Origin: Streptomyces fuscichromogenes | GTDB lineage: Bacteria; Actinomycetota; Actinomycetes; Streptomycetales; Streptomycetaceae | Assembly (NCBI RefSeq): GCF_014645815.1 | Contig: NZ_BMML01000038.1 | Span: forward strand, 1-64,000 | DNA length: 64,000 nt | Direction: 5' to 3' | Shown: positions 35,178 through 44,274 of the stretch, piece after piece | Layout of the letters: each line of letters starts with the position of its first letter | Position numbering within the stretch: position 1 is the first letter of the stretch | Position numbers and translations under genes: made by a program | Notes under the pieces: generated by a model | Databases searched by the model: none | Told to the model about the DNA's origin: nothing | Seen by the model: the letters and a program-made list of their open reading frames with translations, nothing else

Positions 35178-35527
35178 GTGGCGACACCTCGATCGACCCG
35201 GAAGTTCCGCCGAGCGGTTCCGGGTGTGTGGAGTGCGACGCGGCGGGCGGCTGGTGGTTCCATCTGCGGCGGTGCACGCAGTGCGGGCACGTCGGGTGCT
35301 GCGACGACTCGCCGTCGAAGCACGCGACGGCGCACTTCCGCGAGACCGGGCATCCGGTGATCCGCAGCTACGAGCCCCGCGAGGGGTGGTTCTGGAACTT
35401 CGAGACGGAGGAACTCTTCGAGGCCGGGCCGGAGTTGGCGCCGCCGGTGAGTCATCCGGAGGACCAGTCGGTGCCGGGTCCTGCGGAGCGGGTGCCGGAG
35501 GACTGGGCGCGGGTTCTGCGGGGCTGA
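35174..35527 (+). CDS. UBP-type zinc finger protein
   Basis: A 117-residue protein with a ZnF-UBP domain: Cys18-x2-Cys21, Cys34-x2-Cys37, Cys42, His50, His54 and His60. In eukaryotes this fold binds the free C-terminus of ubiquitin. Bacterial copies have no settled role. Residues 65-85 (YEPREGWFWNFETEELFE) are aromatic and acidic. It is the last gene of the coupled trio (4-nt overlap with the kinase), and repeat copy D follows 52 nt after the stop. Confidence 0.9.
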   Translation: MSGDTSIDPEVPPSGSGCVECDAAGGWWFHLRRCTQCGHVGCCDDSPSKHATAHFRETGHPVIRSYEPREGWFWNFETEELFEAGPELAPPVSHPEDQSVPGPAERVPEDWARVLRG

Positions 35528-35579
35528 GGGTCTGGGGGGGGGTGGGGCTCTGTGATGTCGGCGGCTGCGGCTCGGCGGT

Positions 35580-35613
35580 GGCTGGTCGCGCAGTTCCCCG
35601 CGCCCCTACGGGG
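35580..35613 (+). repeat. 3' intergenic repeat, copy D
   Basis: Core GGCTGGTCGCGCAGTTCCCC then CGCCCC-TAC-GGGG; the second hairpin arm is degenerate compared with the other copies. It lies 52 nt past the zinc finger stop, same orientation, between two plus-strand genes. Confidence 0.8.
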
Positions 35614-35645
35614 TTTCGCCTCGCGTTTCTTGCAAGGATGAGGGT

Positions 35646-38516
35646 GTGTCGCAGAGATCTTTTGGCAGCCCTCTGATCGGGCGGGACGACGAACTGGGCC
35701 GCCTTGCTTCGGTGCTGGAGCGTGCCCGGCACGGCAGTGGGCAGGCCGTGCTGGTCGCCGGGGACGCGGGGGTCGGGAAGACCCGGCTGCTCGACGAGGT
35801 CGCTGCCCGGGCGAGTGCGGGCGGGGCCACCGTCGTCGTCGGGCACTGTGTCGATCTCGGGGACGTGGGGCTGCCGTACCTGCCGTTCACCGAGATCCTC
35901 GGGGTACTGGCCGCCGACGGACGGTACGCGCAGGTCCTCGCCGCGCATCCCGTCGTGGACCGGCTGCTCGGCGCCGCCCCGGACTCCTCGCGCGGCGCCG
36001 ACGCACGGCTGCGGCTCTTCGAAGGGGTCGCCGGGCTGTTCGCCGATCTGGCGACTGCCGCACCGCTGCTGCTGATCCTCGAAGACCTGCACTGGGCCGA
36101 CCAGTCGTCGCGCGACCTGTTGCGGTTCCTGCTGAGCCGGGGGGTGCTGCCCCGGCGGCTCGCCGTGCTGGCCTCCTATCGCGCCGACGATCTGCACCGG
36201 CGGCACCCGCTGCGGCCGCTGCTCGCCGAGTTGGTGCGGCTGCCCGGGGTGGAGCGGCTGGAGGTGCGGCGGCTGGCCGATGCCGAGGTGGTGCGGCTGG
36301 TGCGGGCGCTGGAGGAGCGGCCGTTGGCGGAGGCGACGGTGCGGGACATCGTCGAGCGGGCCGAGGGCAACGCCTTCTACACCGAGGAGCTGGTGGCCGC
36401 CGCCGACGCGGACGGGATGCCCACCGGACTCGCCGACCTGCTGCTCATCCGGGTCGAGCAGTTGTCGGAGACGGCCCAGCAGGTGCTGCGGACGGCCGCG
36501 GTGGCCGGGCGCCGGGTGGGTCACGATCTGCTGCGGGACGCGGCCGGGCTGCCGGAGGAGGAGCTGGAGTCGGCGTTGCGGGAGGCCGTGGGGCGCCAGC
36601 TGCTCGTCGCCGGGGACAGCGAGACCTACGCCTTCCGGCATGCCCTCGCCCGTGAGGCGGTCTACGGCGATCTGCTGCCCGGGCAGCGGTCGCGGCTGCA
36701 CGGCAGGTACGCCAGGCTGCTCGCCGCGCGCGGGGGCGGGGCGCGGACGGCGGCCGAACGGGCGTACCACTACCGGGAGAGCCACGATCTGCCCGAGGCG
36801 CTGACCGCGTCCGTGGAGGCCGCGGACCATGCCCGGCGGATGGGTGCCCCGGCGGAGGAGCTGCGGCATCTGGAGACGGCCCTGGACCTGTGGCCGGCCG
36901 TGCCGTGCGAGGCCAGGCCCGACGGCGAGGGACTTGACCCGGTGGCCTTGACGCTGCGGGCGTCGGCGGCGGCCGTGCACTCGGGGGACGCGCACCGGGC
37001 GGTGTCCCTGACCCGGGCCGCGCTGGCCGGCACCGGCCAGGACGCCGATCCCGAACTCGCCGCCCGGGTGCGCTACACGCTCGCCGGGAACCTGATGACC
37101 GTCGACAACCTGGCCGCCGCGTTCGCCTACAGCAGCGAGGCGCTCGCGATGATCCCGGCCGAACCCCCGTCCCGGACCTGGGTGTGGGCGGCGGCCACCC
37201 ATGTCATGGCGGCCCGGCAGATCGGCGACGACGCCACGGCGCTGCGGGTCGCGCGGCAGGCCCTGGAGGTCGCCGAGCGGATCGGCGCCACCGCCGCCCG
37301 GGCCGACCTGCTGATCTCCCTGGCCCGCCTCGAAGGCGGTGGCCGCCGTACCCGGGAGGGACGGGAACGGCTGCGGGAGGCGCGGGAGCTGGCCCGGTCG
37401 GCCGGGGACACGCCGGTGGAGATGCGGGCGCTGTTCAGCCTGGCGATCGGCTGCTTCGAGTCGGGCGAGCTGCGGGAGTGCCTGCCGTGGCTCACCGAGG
37501 GACTCGACCGGGCCCGGCGTTCGGGGCTGCTGTCCTCGCCCCATGCCCTGGAGATGCGGTATCTGCGGCTGCTGGTGCTCTACACGCTGGGGCAGTGGGA
37601 CGAGTGTGTGCGGGTCGCCCGCGCGGACCCGGCGCCCGGTTTCGCCGAGGGGCCCGTCCTGTACATCGCGCTGGCCCGGGGCGAGCCGGCTGTCGTGGCG
37701 CGGGCGAGGGCGCTGCTCGGGGAGCCGTTCGACTGGATGGGCACGTTCGTCGGGGGGATCGCGCTGACCGACGCGGCCGCGTTGCGGGGTGATCCGGAGG
37801 AGGCCGTGGCGCGGGCGCGGGACGCGGTCGCGGCGCTCACCGACGAGTCGGGGCGGGCGCCGCATGTGACGGTCCGGCTCGCGGCGCTCGCGCTGGCGGC
37901 GGTCGCGGACGGGGCGGCGACCGAACGGCACGGCGACGCGGGCGCGGACCGCCGGCGCGCTGCCGCCGCTGAACTGCTGGAGCTGGCCCGGACCGCGGCC
38001 GCGGGGCAGGGGCCGGAGGGACAGGCCTGGCTGGCGCGTGCCGAGGCGGAGTGGTCCCGTGCCGGTTCCGGGCCGGACCCGGCGGCCTGGGAGAAGGCGG
38101 TGGCCGCGTTCGGGTACGGGGACGTGTACGAGGCGGCCCGGGTGCGGCTGCGGTACGCCGAGGCGCTGGCGTCCGTCGGCCGGAACGCGGAGGCCGAGGG
38201 GCAGGCGCGGGCGGTCCGCGAGACGGCGGTGGCGCTGGGGGCCGTGCCGCTGCGGGAGCGCGCGGACGCGTTGCTGCGCCGGTCGGCACAGGCCTCGGTC
38301 CCGCCGCTGACCGCACGCGAGCAGGAGGTGCTGCGGCTGCTGGCGCTGGGCCGCAGCAACCGGCAGATCGGCGAGGAGCTGTACATCACCGGCAAGACGG
38401 CGAGCGTCCATGTCTCCAACATCCTCGCCAAGCTGGGTGCGGCGAGCCGTACGGAGGCGGTGGCGATCGCCTACCGGGAACGCCTGATCACCCCCGAGCC
38501 GACGGCCCGGGGGTGA
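35646..38516 (+). CDS. Large ATP-binding LuxR-type regulator (LAL/AAA_16)
   Basis: A 956-residue regulator. The N-terminus has an AAA_16/STAND ATPase with Walker A VAGDAGVGKTRLLDEV and Walker B LLLILEDLHWADQSS. A long TPR-like helical middle part follows (about residues 330-880), and the C-terminus ends in a LuxR HTH: LTAREQEVLRLLALGRSNRQIGEELYITGKTASVHVSNILAKLG. LAL regulators often switch on catabolic or antibiotic clusters. It begins at GTG 35646 after AAGGATGAGG. It is convergent with the SGNH esterase gene, the end of the glycoside hydrolase operon, so it could regulate that locus, but no evidence binds them. Confidence 0.92.
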   Translation: MSQRSFGSPLIGRDDELGRLASVLERARHGSGQAVLVAGDAGVGKTRLLDEVAARASAGGATVVVGHCVDLGDVGLPYLPFTEILGVLAADGRYAQVLAAHPVVDRLLGAAPDSSRGADARLRLFEGVAGLFADLATAAPLLLILEDLHWADQSSRDLLRFLLSRGVLPRRLAVLASYRADDLHRRHPLRPLLAELVRLPGVERLEVRRLADAEVVRLVRALEERPLAEATVRDIVERAEGNAFYTEELVAAADADGMPTGLADLLLIRVEQLSETAQQVLRTAAVAGRRVGHDLLRDAAGLPEEELESALREAVGRQLLVAGDSETYAFRHALAREAVYGDLLPGQRSRLHGRYARLLAARGGGARTAAERAYHYRESHDLPEALTASVEAADHARRMGAPAEELRHLETALDLWPAVPCEARPDGEGLDPVALTLRASAAAVHSGDAHRAVSLTRAALAGTGQDADPELAARVRYTLAGNLMTVDNLAAAFAYSSEALAMIPAEPPSRTWVWAAATHVMAARQIGDDATALRVARQALEVAERIGATAARADLLISLARLEGGGRRTREGRERLREARELARSAGDTPVEMRALFSLAIGCFESGELRECLPWLTEGLDRARRSGLLSSPHALEMRYLRLLVLYTLGQWDECVRVARADPAPGFAEGPVLYIALARGEPAVVARARALLGEPFDWMGTFVGGIALTDAAALRGDPEEAVARARDAVAALTDESGRAPHVTVRLAALALAAVADGAATERHGDAGADRRRAAAAELLELARTAAAGQGPEGQAWLARAEAEWSRAGSGPDPAAWEKAVAAFGYGDVYEAARVRLRYAEALASVGRNAEAEGQARAVRETAVALGAVPLRERADALLRRSAQASVPPLTAREQEVLRLLALGRSNRQIGEELYITGKTASVHVSNILAKLGAASRTEAVAIAYRERLITPEPTARG

Positions 38517-38535
38517 GCGGACGCAGGTGGCTCGC

Positions 38536-39768
38536 TCAGCGGTCGCAGTCGAGGCTCGCCAGGTCGACGGAGTCGGCCATGGCCTGCATGCCCTTGTCGT
38601 TGGGGTGGATGTGGTCGCCGCTGTCCAGGAACGGCGTCATGCGCGCCTGGTCGTAGGGGCTGCGCAGGATCCGGTCGAAGTCGGCGATCCCGTCGAACTC
38701 GCCGCCGGTGCGGATGTACTGGTTGACCTGCCGGCGTACGGCGTCGCCCGCCGGGTCCCACTCCGGCCAGCCCTCGTACGGCCCGACGGTCGAGGCGACC
38801 ACGCACTTCCCGGCCGCGTGCGCCCGCCGGACGATCTCCCGGTAGCCGGCGATCAGGTCGGCCGCGGTGACCCCGGTGTGGGCCTTGATGTCGTTGACCC
38901 CCTCGAAGAGGAAGACGGTTCGGACACCGGGCTGGCTGAGGACGTCCCGGTCGAGGCGGTGCACGGCCGCCTGTCCGGCGCCGTCGGCGAGGACCTGGTT
39001 GCCGGATATCCCCTCGTCGGCCACTCCCTTGACCTCGGTGTGCGCCTTCTGGAGCCGGCGGGCGAGGTAGTCGGGCCAGCGGCGGTTCAGGTCGCTGGTG
39101 GAGGCCCAGCCGTCGGTGATGGAGTCGCCGAGCGCCACCACCGCCCCGGTGTCCGGGTCCGGGGGCCGTACCGAGACCGAGTCCAGGTACCACCAGGAGC
39201 CGGTGGTGTCCGTCCAGTTGGCGGCGCTCTCCTCGGCGGTGTGGTCGCCCTGGGTGGTGTAGGACGTCTGCATGGCCATGCCGTGGCCGGTGGCGGGGCC
39301 GGCCGCGTCGGGGCTGTGCAGGCTGACCACCAGGTTGCTGCCGGCGGGCAGGGTGCCGGGCAGCGGGTCGCTCCACGCGGTGGCGCCGGCCGGCACGGTG
39401 ACCGTGCGGGCGCCGTGGAAGGTCAGCCGCCTGTTGCTGCCCGGCCGGAGAGCGGCGCCCTGGCTCTGCAGGCCGGCGTAGACGCTGTCCAGGGTCAGGG
39501 GCCGGTCGCCGAAGGCATTGGACAGGCGCACCCGCAGTCCGCTGCCGGCGGCGCTCGTGTGCACGACCAGCCGGTAGCCGCGGTCGGCGGTGCCCTGTCC
39601 CAGTCGGTCGGCGGCGGCTCCCCAGGTGACGACGGAGTGTCCGGCGGCGGAGGTGGACCCGGCCGAAGGCATCCACACCGGGGCCGCCTGCGCGGGCCCG
39701 GTCTGGCAGGCGACGGTGCTCAGCAGGACGGCGGCGAGGCCGAGGAGGCGGGCGAACCGGCCGGTCAT
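38536..39768 (-). CDS. Secreted SGNH/GDSL hydrolase (esterase)
   Basis: A 410-residue exported protein. The signal peptide includes LLGLAAVLLSTVACQ, which reads as a lipobox (TVAC). An N-terminal beta domain (about 30-190) precedes the SGNH domain with block I VALGDSITDGW, GISGNQ, block III EGVNDIKAH and block V DHIHPND (catalytic Asp and His). Likely a deacetylase or other esterase of plant polysaccharide side chains, given its place. It overlaps the GH95 stop by ATGA (39765-39768), so it is translated with that gene. Confidence 0.9.
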   Translation of the reverse strand: MTGRFARLLGLAAVLLSTVACQTGPAQAAPVWMPSAGSTSAAGHSVVTWGAAADRLGQGTADRGYRLVVHTSAAGSGLRVRLSNAFGDRPLTLDSVYAGLQSQGAALRPGSNRRLTFHGARTVTVPAGATAWSDPLPGTLPAGSNLVVSLHSPDAAGPATGHGMAMQTSYTTQGDHTAEESAANWTDTTGSWWYLDSVSVRPPDPDTGAVVALGDSITDGWASTSDLNRRWPDYLARRLQKAHTEVKGVADEGISGNQVLADGAGQAAVHRLDRDVLSQPGVRTVFLFEGVNDIKAHTGVTAADLIAGYREIVRRAHAAGKCVVASTVGPYEGWPEWDPAGDAVRRQVNQYIRTGGEFDGIADFDRILRSPYDQARMTPFLDSGDHIHPNDKGMQAMADSVDLASLDCDR

Positions 39769-42104
39769 CGCGCGAGGTCCCTCAGCGTGACGGACGCGCC
39801 GGGCTTCAGCGTGACCGTCCGGGTCCGCCTGCCGTAGCAGACCGTCGTGGTCCGGCCGCCGACGCTGCGGATCCGGGCCTCGGTGGGCTTGCCGTCCCGC
39901 CAGGCCAGGTCGACGACGAAGCCGCCGCGGGCGCCCGCCCCGGTGACCTTGCCGGCGGCGGCCCAGGCGTCGGGGAGGGCGGGCAGGAGTTCCAGGTGGC
40001 CGGGGCGGGAGTACAGCAGCATCTCCAGGATCGCGGTCGGGGTGCCGAAGTTGGCGTCGATCTGGAAGATACCCCGGCCCGGCCCGGCCTCGTAGATGTC
40101 GAAGAGGTTGGGCGACGTGCCGTTGCCGCCGTTGTCCGAGGGGCGCAGGTTGCGGACGACGAGTTGGTAGGCCTTGTCGGCGTCCTTCAGCCGCGCCCAG
40201 CACAGCGAGCGCCAGGCGTTGGCCCAGCCGAAGCTGTCCATGCCGCGGGCGGTGAGCAGGGCGGTGGCGCCCTTGACGATGTCGGCGGGGGTGGTGCCGT
40301 CGGGGCGGATCCGGTCGCCCGGGAAGAGGTTGATCAGGGGCGAGAGGTGGCGGTGGGTGGTCTCGCCGAGGTTGTCCGGGGACATCCACTCCTCCAGCCA
40401 GCCGGTGCTGGGGCTCACCACCGGCAGGTAGAGGCGGTCGCGGAGCGTGCCGATGGTGCCCGCGTATCCAGCATCCCTCTTCAGCTCGGCGGCCGCAGTA
40501 CGGAAGTTCCCGAACAGCGTCCACACCTGTTCCTGGGCGTAGGTGATGCCCTTGGCGTCCAGTGGTCCCTGCTCCGGTGACCAGTCGCTGTCCGCGATCA
40601 GCACCTCCCGGCCGTCGTCCAGGGTGGTGGTGAGCAGTCGCGCCTCCCAGAACTCGCAGGCGCCCTTGAGCAGGGGGTAGATCTTCTCCAGGTGGGCGCG
40701 GGACCGGGTGAACTCGTAGTGCTCCCAGAGGTTCTGGCAGAGCCAGGCGTTGCCCGCCGGGTGCCACCACCAGCCGCCTCCGCCGTAGGGGTTGGTGGAG
40801 ATGGCGACGGTCCAGCCGGCCACCTCGCCGCTGGAGTTGCGGTAGCGGTTGCGGGAGTCCTGGAAGAGCCGCCGGGTGGTGTCCTGCCAGGACGGGAGCT
40901 GGTCGACGCAGTAGTCGGTGTAGGCGTCGAAGCACGGGGACAGGCCGAGCCGGTCTGACATCCAGTAGTTCATCTGGATGTTGATGTCGGTGTGGTAATC
41001 GCCCATCCAGTCCGGGTCGTTGCCGTCCAGCCAGATGCCCTGGAGGCCCATGGGCAGGCTGTCGCGCGATCCGGCGATCATCAGGTAGCGGCCGAACTGG
41101 GCGTAGGCGGCCTCCAGTTCGGGATCGGGTTCGCCGGTGTCGGCGCGGGCCCGGATACGCGCCCAGGTGTCCAGCTCGCGCTGTTCGGGCGTCGAGGTGC
41201 CGAGCGAGAGGTCGAACCGGCCGAACAGCGCCCGGTGGTCGGCGGCGTGGGTGCGCAGCAGCGAGTCCGCCGAGTGCCGGGCGGCGGCCCTGACCTTGGT
41301 GCGGGCGAGCGCCACGGGGTCGACGGAGGGGTCGCGGTAGTCGGCGGCGGCGTCCGGTGCGTAGTCGGTGCCGCCGCTGAGCACGACGGTCAGTTCGCGG
41401 CAGTCGGTGAAGGTGATGTGCGGGCCGTTCACCCGCACGCTGCCGCCGCTGCCGTACGCCTTGACGGCGGCGCCGTACTTCAGCCCGTTGGCGAAGGACC
41501 CGGCGAAGGACTCGGCGGTGCCGGTCTCCCCGTGCGTGCCCTCCAGGGTGACGGTGCCGGTGTAGCGCCCGCCGCCGTCCTGGCCGAAGTGCAGCACGAT
41601 CACGTCGTCGGGCCGGCTGGCGAACACCTGGCGCCGGTAGGTCACCCCGGAGCGGACGTAGGACGCGGTCACCACGCCGTTGTCGAGGTCGAGGGTGCGG
41701 CGGTAGCCGGAGACGGCGCCCAGATCGTGGTCGGGTATCTCGACGAGGAGCCGGGCGAGCAGGGTGAGCGAGCCGAAGTCGGCGCGGCCGTAGGGGAACT
41801 GGCCGTCGGAGTCGAGGCTGTCGTTGGGCCCGCCGGTCCACAGCGTGGCGTCGGTGATCAGGAGGAGCTCACGGCCGGAGTCGTTGCTCGCGAGGGCGCC
41901 GAGCCGCCCGTTGCCGACCGGCAGCCCCTGCGTGATCATCGACCCGTCGTCGGCGGGCGCCTGCCACCAGAGCCGGTGCCGGGCGGCGGCGAGCGGCTCG
42001 GAGGACCGCAACGGGGCGGCGGAGGCGGTGAAGGCGGGAAGCCCGGCGAGGGCTCCGGTGGCGGCAAGGGCGAGGAAGCCACGTCTGCCGAGGCGATTCT
42101 GCAT
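39765..42104 (-). CDS. Secreted GH95 glycoside hydrolase (alpha-L-fucosidase type)
   Basis: A 779-residue enzyme. The N-terminus has a twin-arginine-like signal (LGRRGFLALAATG, then ASA), so Tat export is probable. Family GH95 traits: WWQAPADDG and LPVGNGRLGALASN at the start, the (alpha/alpha)6 barrel with QGIWLDGNDPDWMGDYHTDIN and WEHYEFTRSRAHLEKIYPLLKG, and the C-terminal beta domain with LELLPALPDAW. GH95 acts on alpha-1,2-L-fucose or L-galactose, for example on xyloglucan. AAAAGGA precedes the ATG at 42104. Repeat copy E lies between it and the GH27 gene. Confidence 0.9.
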   Translation of the reverse strand: MQNRLGRRGFLALAATGALAGLPAFTASAAPLRSSEPLAAARHRLWWQAPADDGSMITQGLPVGNGRLGALASNDSGRELLLITDATLWTGGPNDSLDSDGQFPYGRADFGSLTLLARLLVEIPDHDLGAVSGYRRTLDLDNGVVTASYVRSGVTYRRQVFASRPDDVIVLHFGQDGGGRYTGTVTLEGTHGETGTAESFAGSFANGLKYGAAVKAYGSGGSVRVNGPHITFTDCRELTVVLSGGTDYAPDAAADYRDPSVDPVALARTKVRAAARHSADSLLRTHAADHRALFGRFDLSLGTSTPEQRELDTWARIRARADTGEPDPELEAAYAQFGRYLMIAGSRDSLPMGLQGIWLDGNDPDWMGDYHTDINIQMNYWMSDRLGLSPCFDAYTDYCVDQLPSWQDTTRRLFQDSRNRYRNSSGEVAGWTVAISTNPYGGGGWWWHPAGNAWLCQNLWEHYEFTRSRAHLEKIYPLLKGACEFWEARLLTTTLDDGREVLIADSDWSPEQGPLDAKGITYAQEQVWTLFGNFRTAAAELKRDAGYAGTIGTLRDRLYLPVVSPSTGWLEEWMSPDNLGETTHRHLSPLINLFPGDRIRPDGTTPADIVKGATALLTARGMDSFGWANAWRSLCWARLKDADKAYQLVVRNLRPSDNGGNGTSPNLFDIYEAGPGRGIFQIDANFGTPTAILEMLLYSRPGHLELLPALPDAWAAAGKVTGAGARGGFVVDLAWRDGKPTEARIRSVGGRTTTVCYGRRTRTVTLKPGASVTLRDLAR

Positions 42105-42138
42105 GACGGTGTCCTTTTGACGTATGGGGCGACACAAC

Positions 42139-42175
42139 GCGCCCCTTGGGGGCGCGGGGAACTGCGCGACCAGCC
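42139..42175 (-). repeat. 3' intergenic repeat, copy E
   Basis: Minus-strand copy of the core GGCTGGTCGCGCAGTTCCCC with arms GCGCCCC/GGGGCGC (42139-42155). It lies 31 nt past the GH27 stop, in that gene's orientation, and 35 nt before the GH95 start, so it may weaken read-through inside the hydrolase operon. Confidence 0.85.
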
Positions 42176-42206
42176 CCCACCGGCCCGCAGCTCCCCGACC
42201 ACGCAC

Positions 42207-44003
42207 TTACCGAGGCGACTTGGGAACGTCGATCCGGTCGACGTCCGGCGCGTATCCTGACCCGCTGTCGAAGCTGATGGTGTTGGCACCGGCCTTCAAC
42301 ACCACCGGCACGCTGACCGTCGCCACGGTCCCCCAGTCCCCGGTCGACGGGAACTTGTGACCGGTTCCGCCCCCGGAGTCGGCGGCGATCACGGCCGACC
42401 GGGAGTCACCGCTGATGTAGGCCACCTTCACCAGATACGTACCGGCCTTGTCGACCACCACGTTGTTGAAGGTCAGCTTGCCGCCCTGGTACAGGTTTCC
42501 CACCTTCTTCTGCCCGGAGCAGGCGTCGCACCCGGCGACGGACGCGTTGCCGCTCAGCGTGTTGCCGCTCGCCTCGGCCTCGTACCCGGTGGACGTCAGC
42601 GCGCTGCCCTTCGGGGTCACGGTGAACAGCCGCGAGCCGTGCGCGGGCAGCGCCTCGGTGATCTTGTTCTGGAAGCCGCCCAGTTCCTCGTGGTTCCACA
42701 GGTCCCGCACCGACGCCTTGCCGGTGAAGCCCAGCGCCGTCCAGTCGGCGGTGACCGCCGCGGGCGAGTCGGCGAGGTTGAACAGGGCGACCGTGTACGT
42801 CCCGTCGGCGTTCTTGGCGGCCCAGACCTGCTGCGGGTCGGACGGGGTGACCGGCCGGGCCGGCGGGTTGTCGCTCTGGTCGACGCCGATGACCTCGCGG
42901 TTGGTCAGCAGCGAGACGCCGTAGTCGTCGAGTTCGGTGAGGTCGTCGCCGGTGAACAGGGGCGACTTGGCGACGGCCCAGAGCGTGGCGTAGCTCTGCC
43001 GTTCGGCCTTGGTCAGGCCGTCCATCGCGCCGTTGCCGACGTCGAGGGAGTCGAGGTCGTTCCAGCCTCCGGGGCCCGCCTGGCCGGTCCAGGCCGGGGT
43101 GTCGTCCCAGCGGTCGTCGACGGAGTTCTCCCAGCTGACCAGGGTGTTGCAGTAGCACTCGACGTCGGTGTCGATGCGCCAGCCGTTGGTGTACTTCCGC
43201 CAGTCGGCGGCGTGCCCGAAGTCCAGGGACCAGGAGACCTCAAGGTGGATCGGGCGGCCGGTGGCGGCGATGGCCTTCTGCCAGGCGGCGACATCGGCAA
43301 CGTTGTCGTACTGGTCACCGCTCTTGCCGGACCCGGGGCCGACCCCGTCGAGCTTGAGGAAGTCGTAGCCCCAGCCGGCGATCAACCGGGCCTGGGAGTC
43401 TATGTACTTCTGCGCGCACGGCCGGTCGAAGTCGATCTTGTACGAGCTGTCCCAGCCGTTGGTGGTGCGCAGGTCGGGATAGACGATGTCGGCGGTGGTG
43501 CAGCCGTCGGCGTTCCAGACCGGCGTCCTCCCGTCGCCGTACGCGCCCTTCTCCAGGCCGGCCGGGAGGTAGATGCCGGCCTTGAGGCCCTTGGCGTGGA
43601 TGTGGTCGGCGACGGCCTTCATGCCGCTGGGGAAGCGGGCGGGGTCGGCCTGCTGGCGGCCGTACCGGTCGTAGCCCTGCTTCCAGTTCCAGTCCATCCA
43701 CCAGCCGGCGTCGATGTTGACGTAGTCGTAGCCGTACTTCTTCAGTTTGCCCGCCAGGGCGTCCGTCTGCTTGAGGACGTTCGCCTCGGTGAGGTAGCTG
43801 TAGTCGCCCTGGTCGTTCAGGCCGGGGTACTTGGACGACTGCATGCTCCAACTGGACCAGCCCATGTAGGGCTTGGCGGCGATCGGGGCGGGCGTCCGGG
43901 CCTCGGCGGCGGGCGCGGCGGCGGCGAGGGCCGCGGTGAGTGCCAGTACGAGGACGGCTCTGAGCCCGCGCGCGGGCAGGACGGGATACGAAGGTGACCG
44001 CAT
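42207..44003 (-). CDS. Secreted GH27 glycosidase with C-terminal carbohydrate-binding module
   Basis: A 598-residue exported enzyme. After a signal peptide (ending AAEA) comes the GH27 barrel: KPYMGWSSWS, YDYVNIDAGWW, LKLDGVG with nucleophile Asp219 and RIDTDVEC with acid/base Asp280. A beta-sandwich domain follows, and the last 130 residues (YEAEASGNTLSGNASVAGC onward) look like a CBM35/CBM6-type module. GH27 members are alpha-galactosidases; some Streptomyces ones act as beta-L-arabinopyranosidases, so the sugar is not certain. AGGAGG lies 8 nt before the ATG at 44003. Confidence 0.92.
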   Translation of the reverse strand: MRSPSYPVLPARGLRAVLVLALTAALAAAAPAAEARTPAPIAAKPYMGWSSWSMQSSKYPGLNDQGDYSYLTEANVLKQTDALAGKLKKYGYDYVNIDAGWWMDWNWKQGYDRYGRQQADPARFPSGMKAVADHIHAKGLKAGIYLPAGLEKGAYGDGRTPVWNADGCTTADIVYPDLRTTNGWDSSYKIDFDRPCAQKYIDSQARLIAGWGYDFLKLDGVGPGSGKSGDQYDNVADVAAWQKAIAATGRPIHLEVSWSLDFGHAADWRKYTNGWRIDTDVECYCNTLVSWENSVDDRWDDTPAWTGQAGPGGWNDLDSLDVGNGAMDGLTKAERQSYATLWAVAKSPLFTGDDLTELDDYGVSLLTNREVIGVDQSDNPPARPVTPSDPQQVWAAKNADGTYTVALFNLADSPAAVTADWTALGFTGKASVRDLWNHEELGGFQNKITEALPAHGSRLFTVTPKGSALTSTGYEAEASGNTLSGNASVAGCDACSGQKKVGNLYQGGKLTFNNVVVDKAGTYLVKVAYISGDSRSAVIAADSGGGTGHKFPSTGDWGTVATVSVPVVLKAGANTISFDSGSGYAPDVDRIDVPKSPR

Positions 44004-44039
44004 GGGCCCTACCTCCTGGGTCGGGGGGTGGTGGGCGGC

Positions 44040-44267
44040 TCAGCCCTGGGGGGTGGAGGTGACGAAGGAGTGGATCGCGGTGGTCGCGGTGGTCGCGTCA
44101 CGGAGGTGCCAGGCGACGGTCAGGGCTCGTCCGTGTGTGATCTCTTCGGCCTGGTCCACGGCTCCGGAGACGGCCTGCGCGGTGCGGTCGGTGAGCGGCG
44201 GCCGGCGGGCATCCGAGGCGGCCGGCGTAGACATCGGAAACGTTTCGCCGCGGGTGGTCGAGCGCAT
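44040..44267 (-). CDS. Small unknown ORF, possibly leaderless
   Basis: A 75-codon frame with Streptomyces-like GC-rich third positions. I do not recognise the product; residues 25-55 look helical (TAQAVSGAVDQAEEIT). The ATG at 44267 falls exactly where transcription should begin from the strong promoter at 44275-44303, 7 nt after its -10 box, so a leaderless message is plausible. An inner ATG 12 codons on is another start. A palindrome GAAACGTTTC lies within the first codons. It could be an untranslated leader instead; it ends 36 nt before the GH27 start. Confidence 0.4.
   Translation of the reverse strand: MRSTTRGETFPMSTPAASDARRPPLTDRTAQAVSGAVDQAEEITHGRALTVAWHLRDATTATTAIHSFVTSTPQG
44237..44246. 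promoter_or_regulatory. LacI-type palindrome
   Basis: GAAACGTTTC, a perfect palindrome with a central CG, the form recognised by many LacI/GalR-family sugar repressors. It lies about 21-30 nt downstream of the predicted transcription start of the GH27 operon, an effective repressor position. No LacI gene is in the window. Confidence 0.5.
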
Positions 44268-44274
44268 GGCCGGG

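Noticed and set aside
33273..38411. Minus-strand open frame of about 1,700 codons
   Set aside because: It lies antisense to the kinase, zinc finger and LAL genes, whose motifs are clear. Its product is Arg/Pro/Gly-rich low-complexity text, the usual antisense shadow in high-GC DNA.
37837..38656. Several overlapping frames at the end of the LAL gene
   Set aside because: Arg/Pro/Ala-rich frame shadows of the LuxR domain region; no ribosome site or conserved motif.
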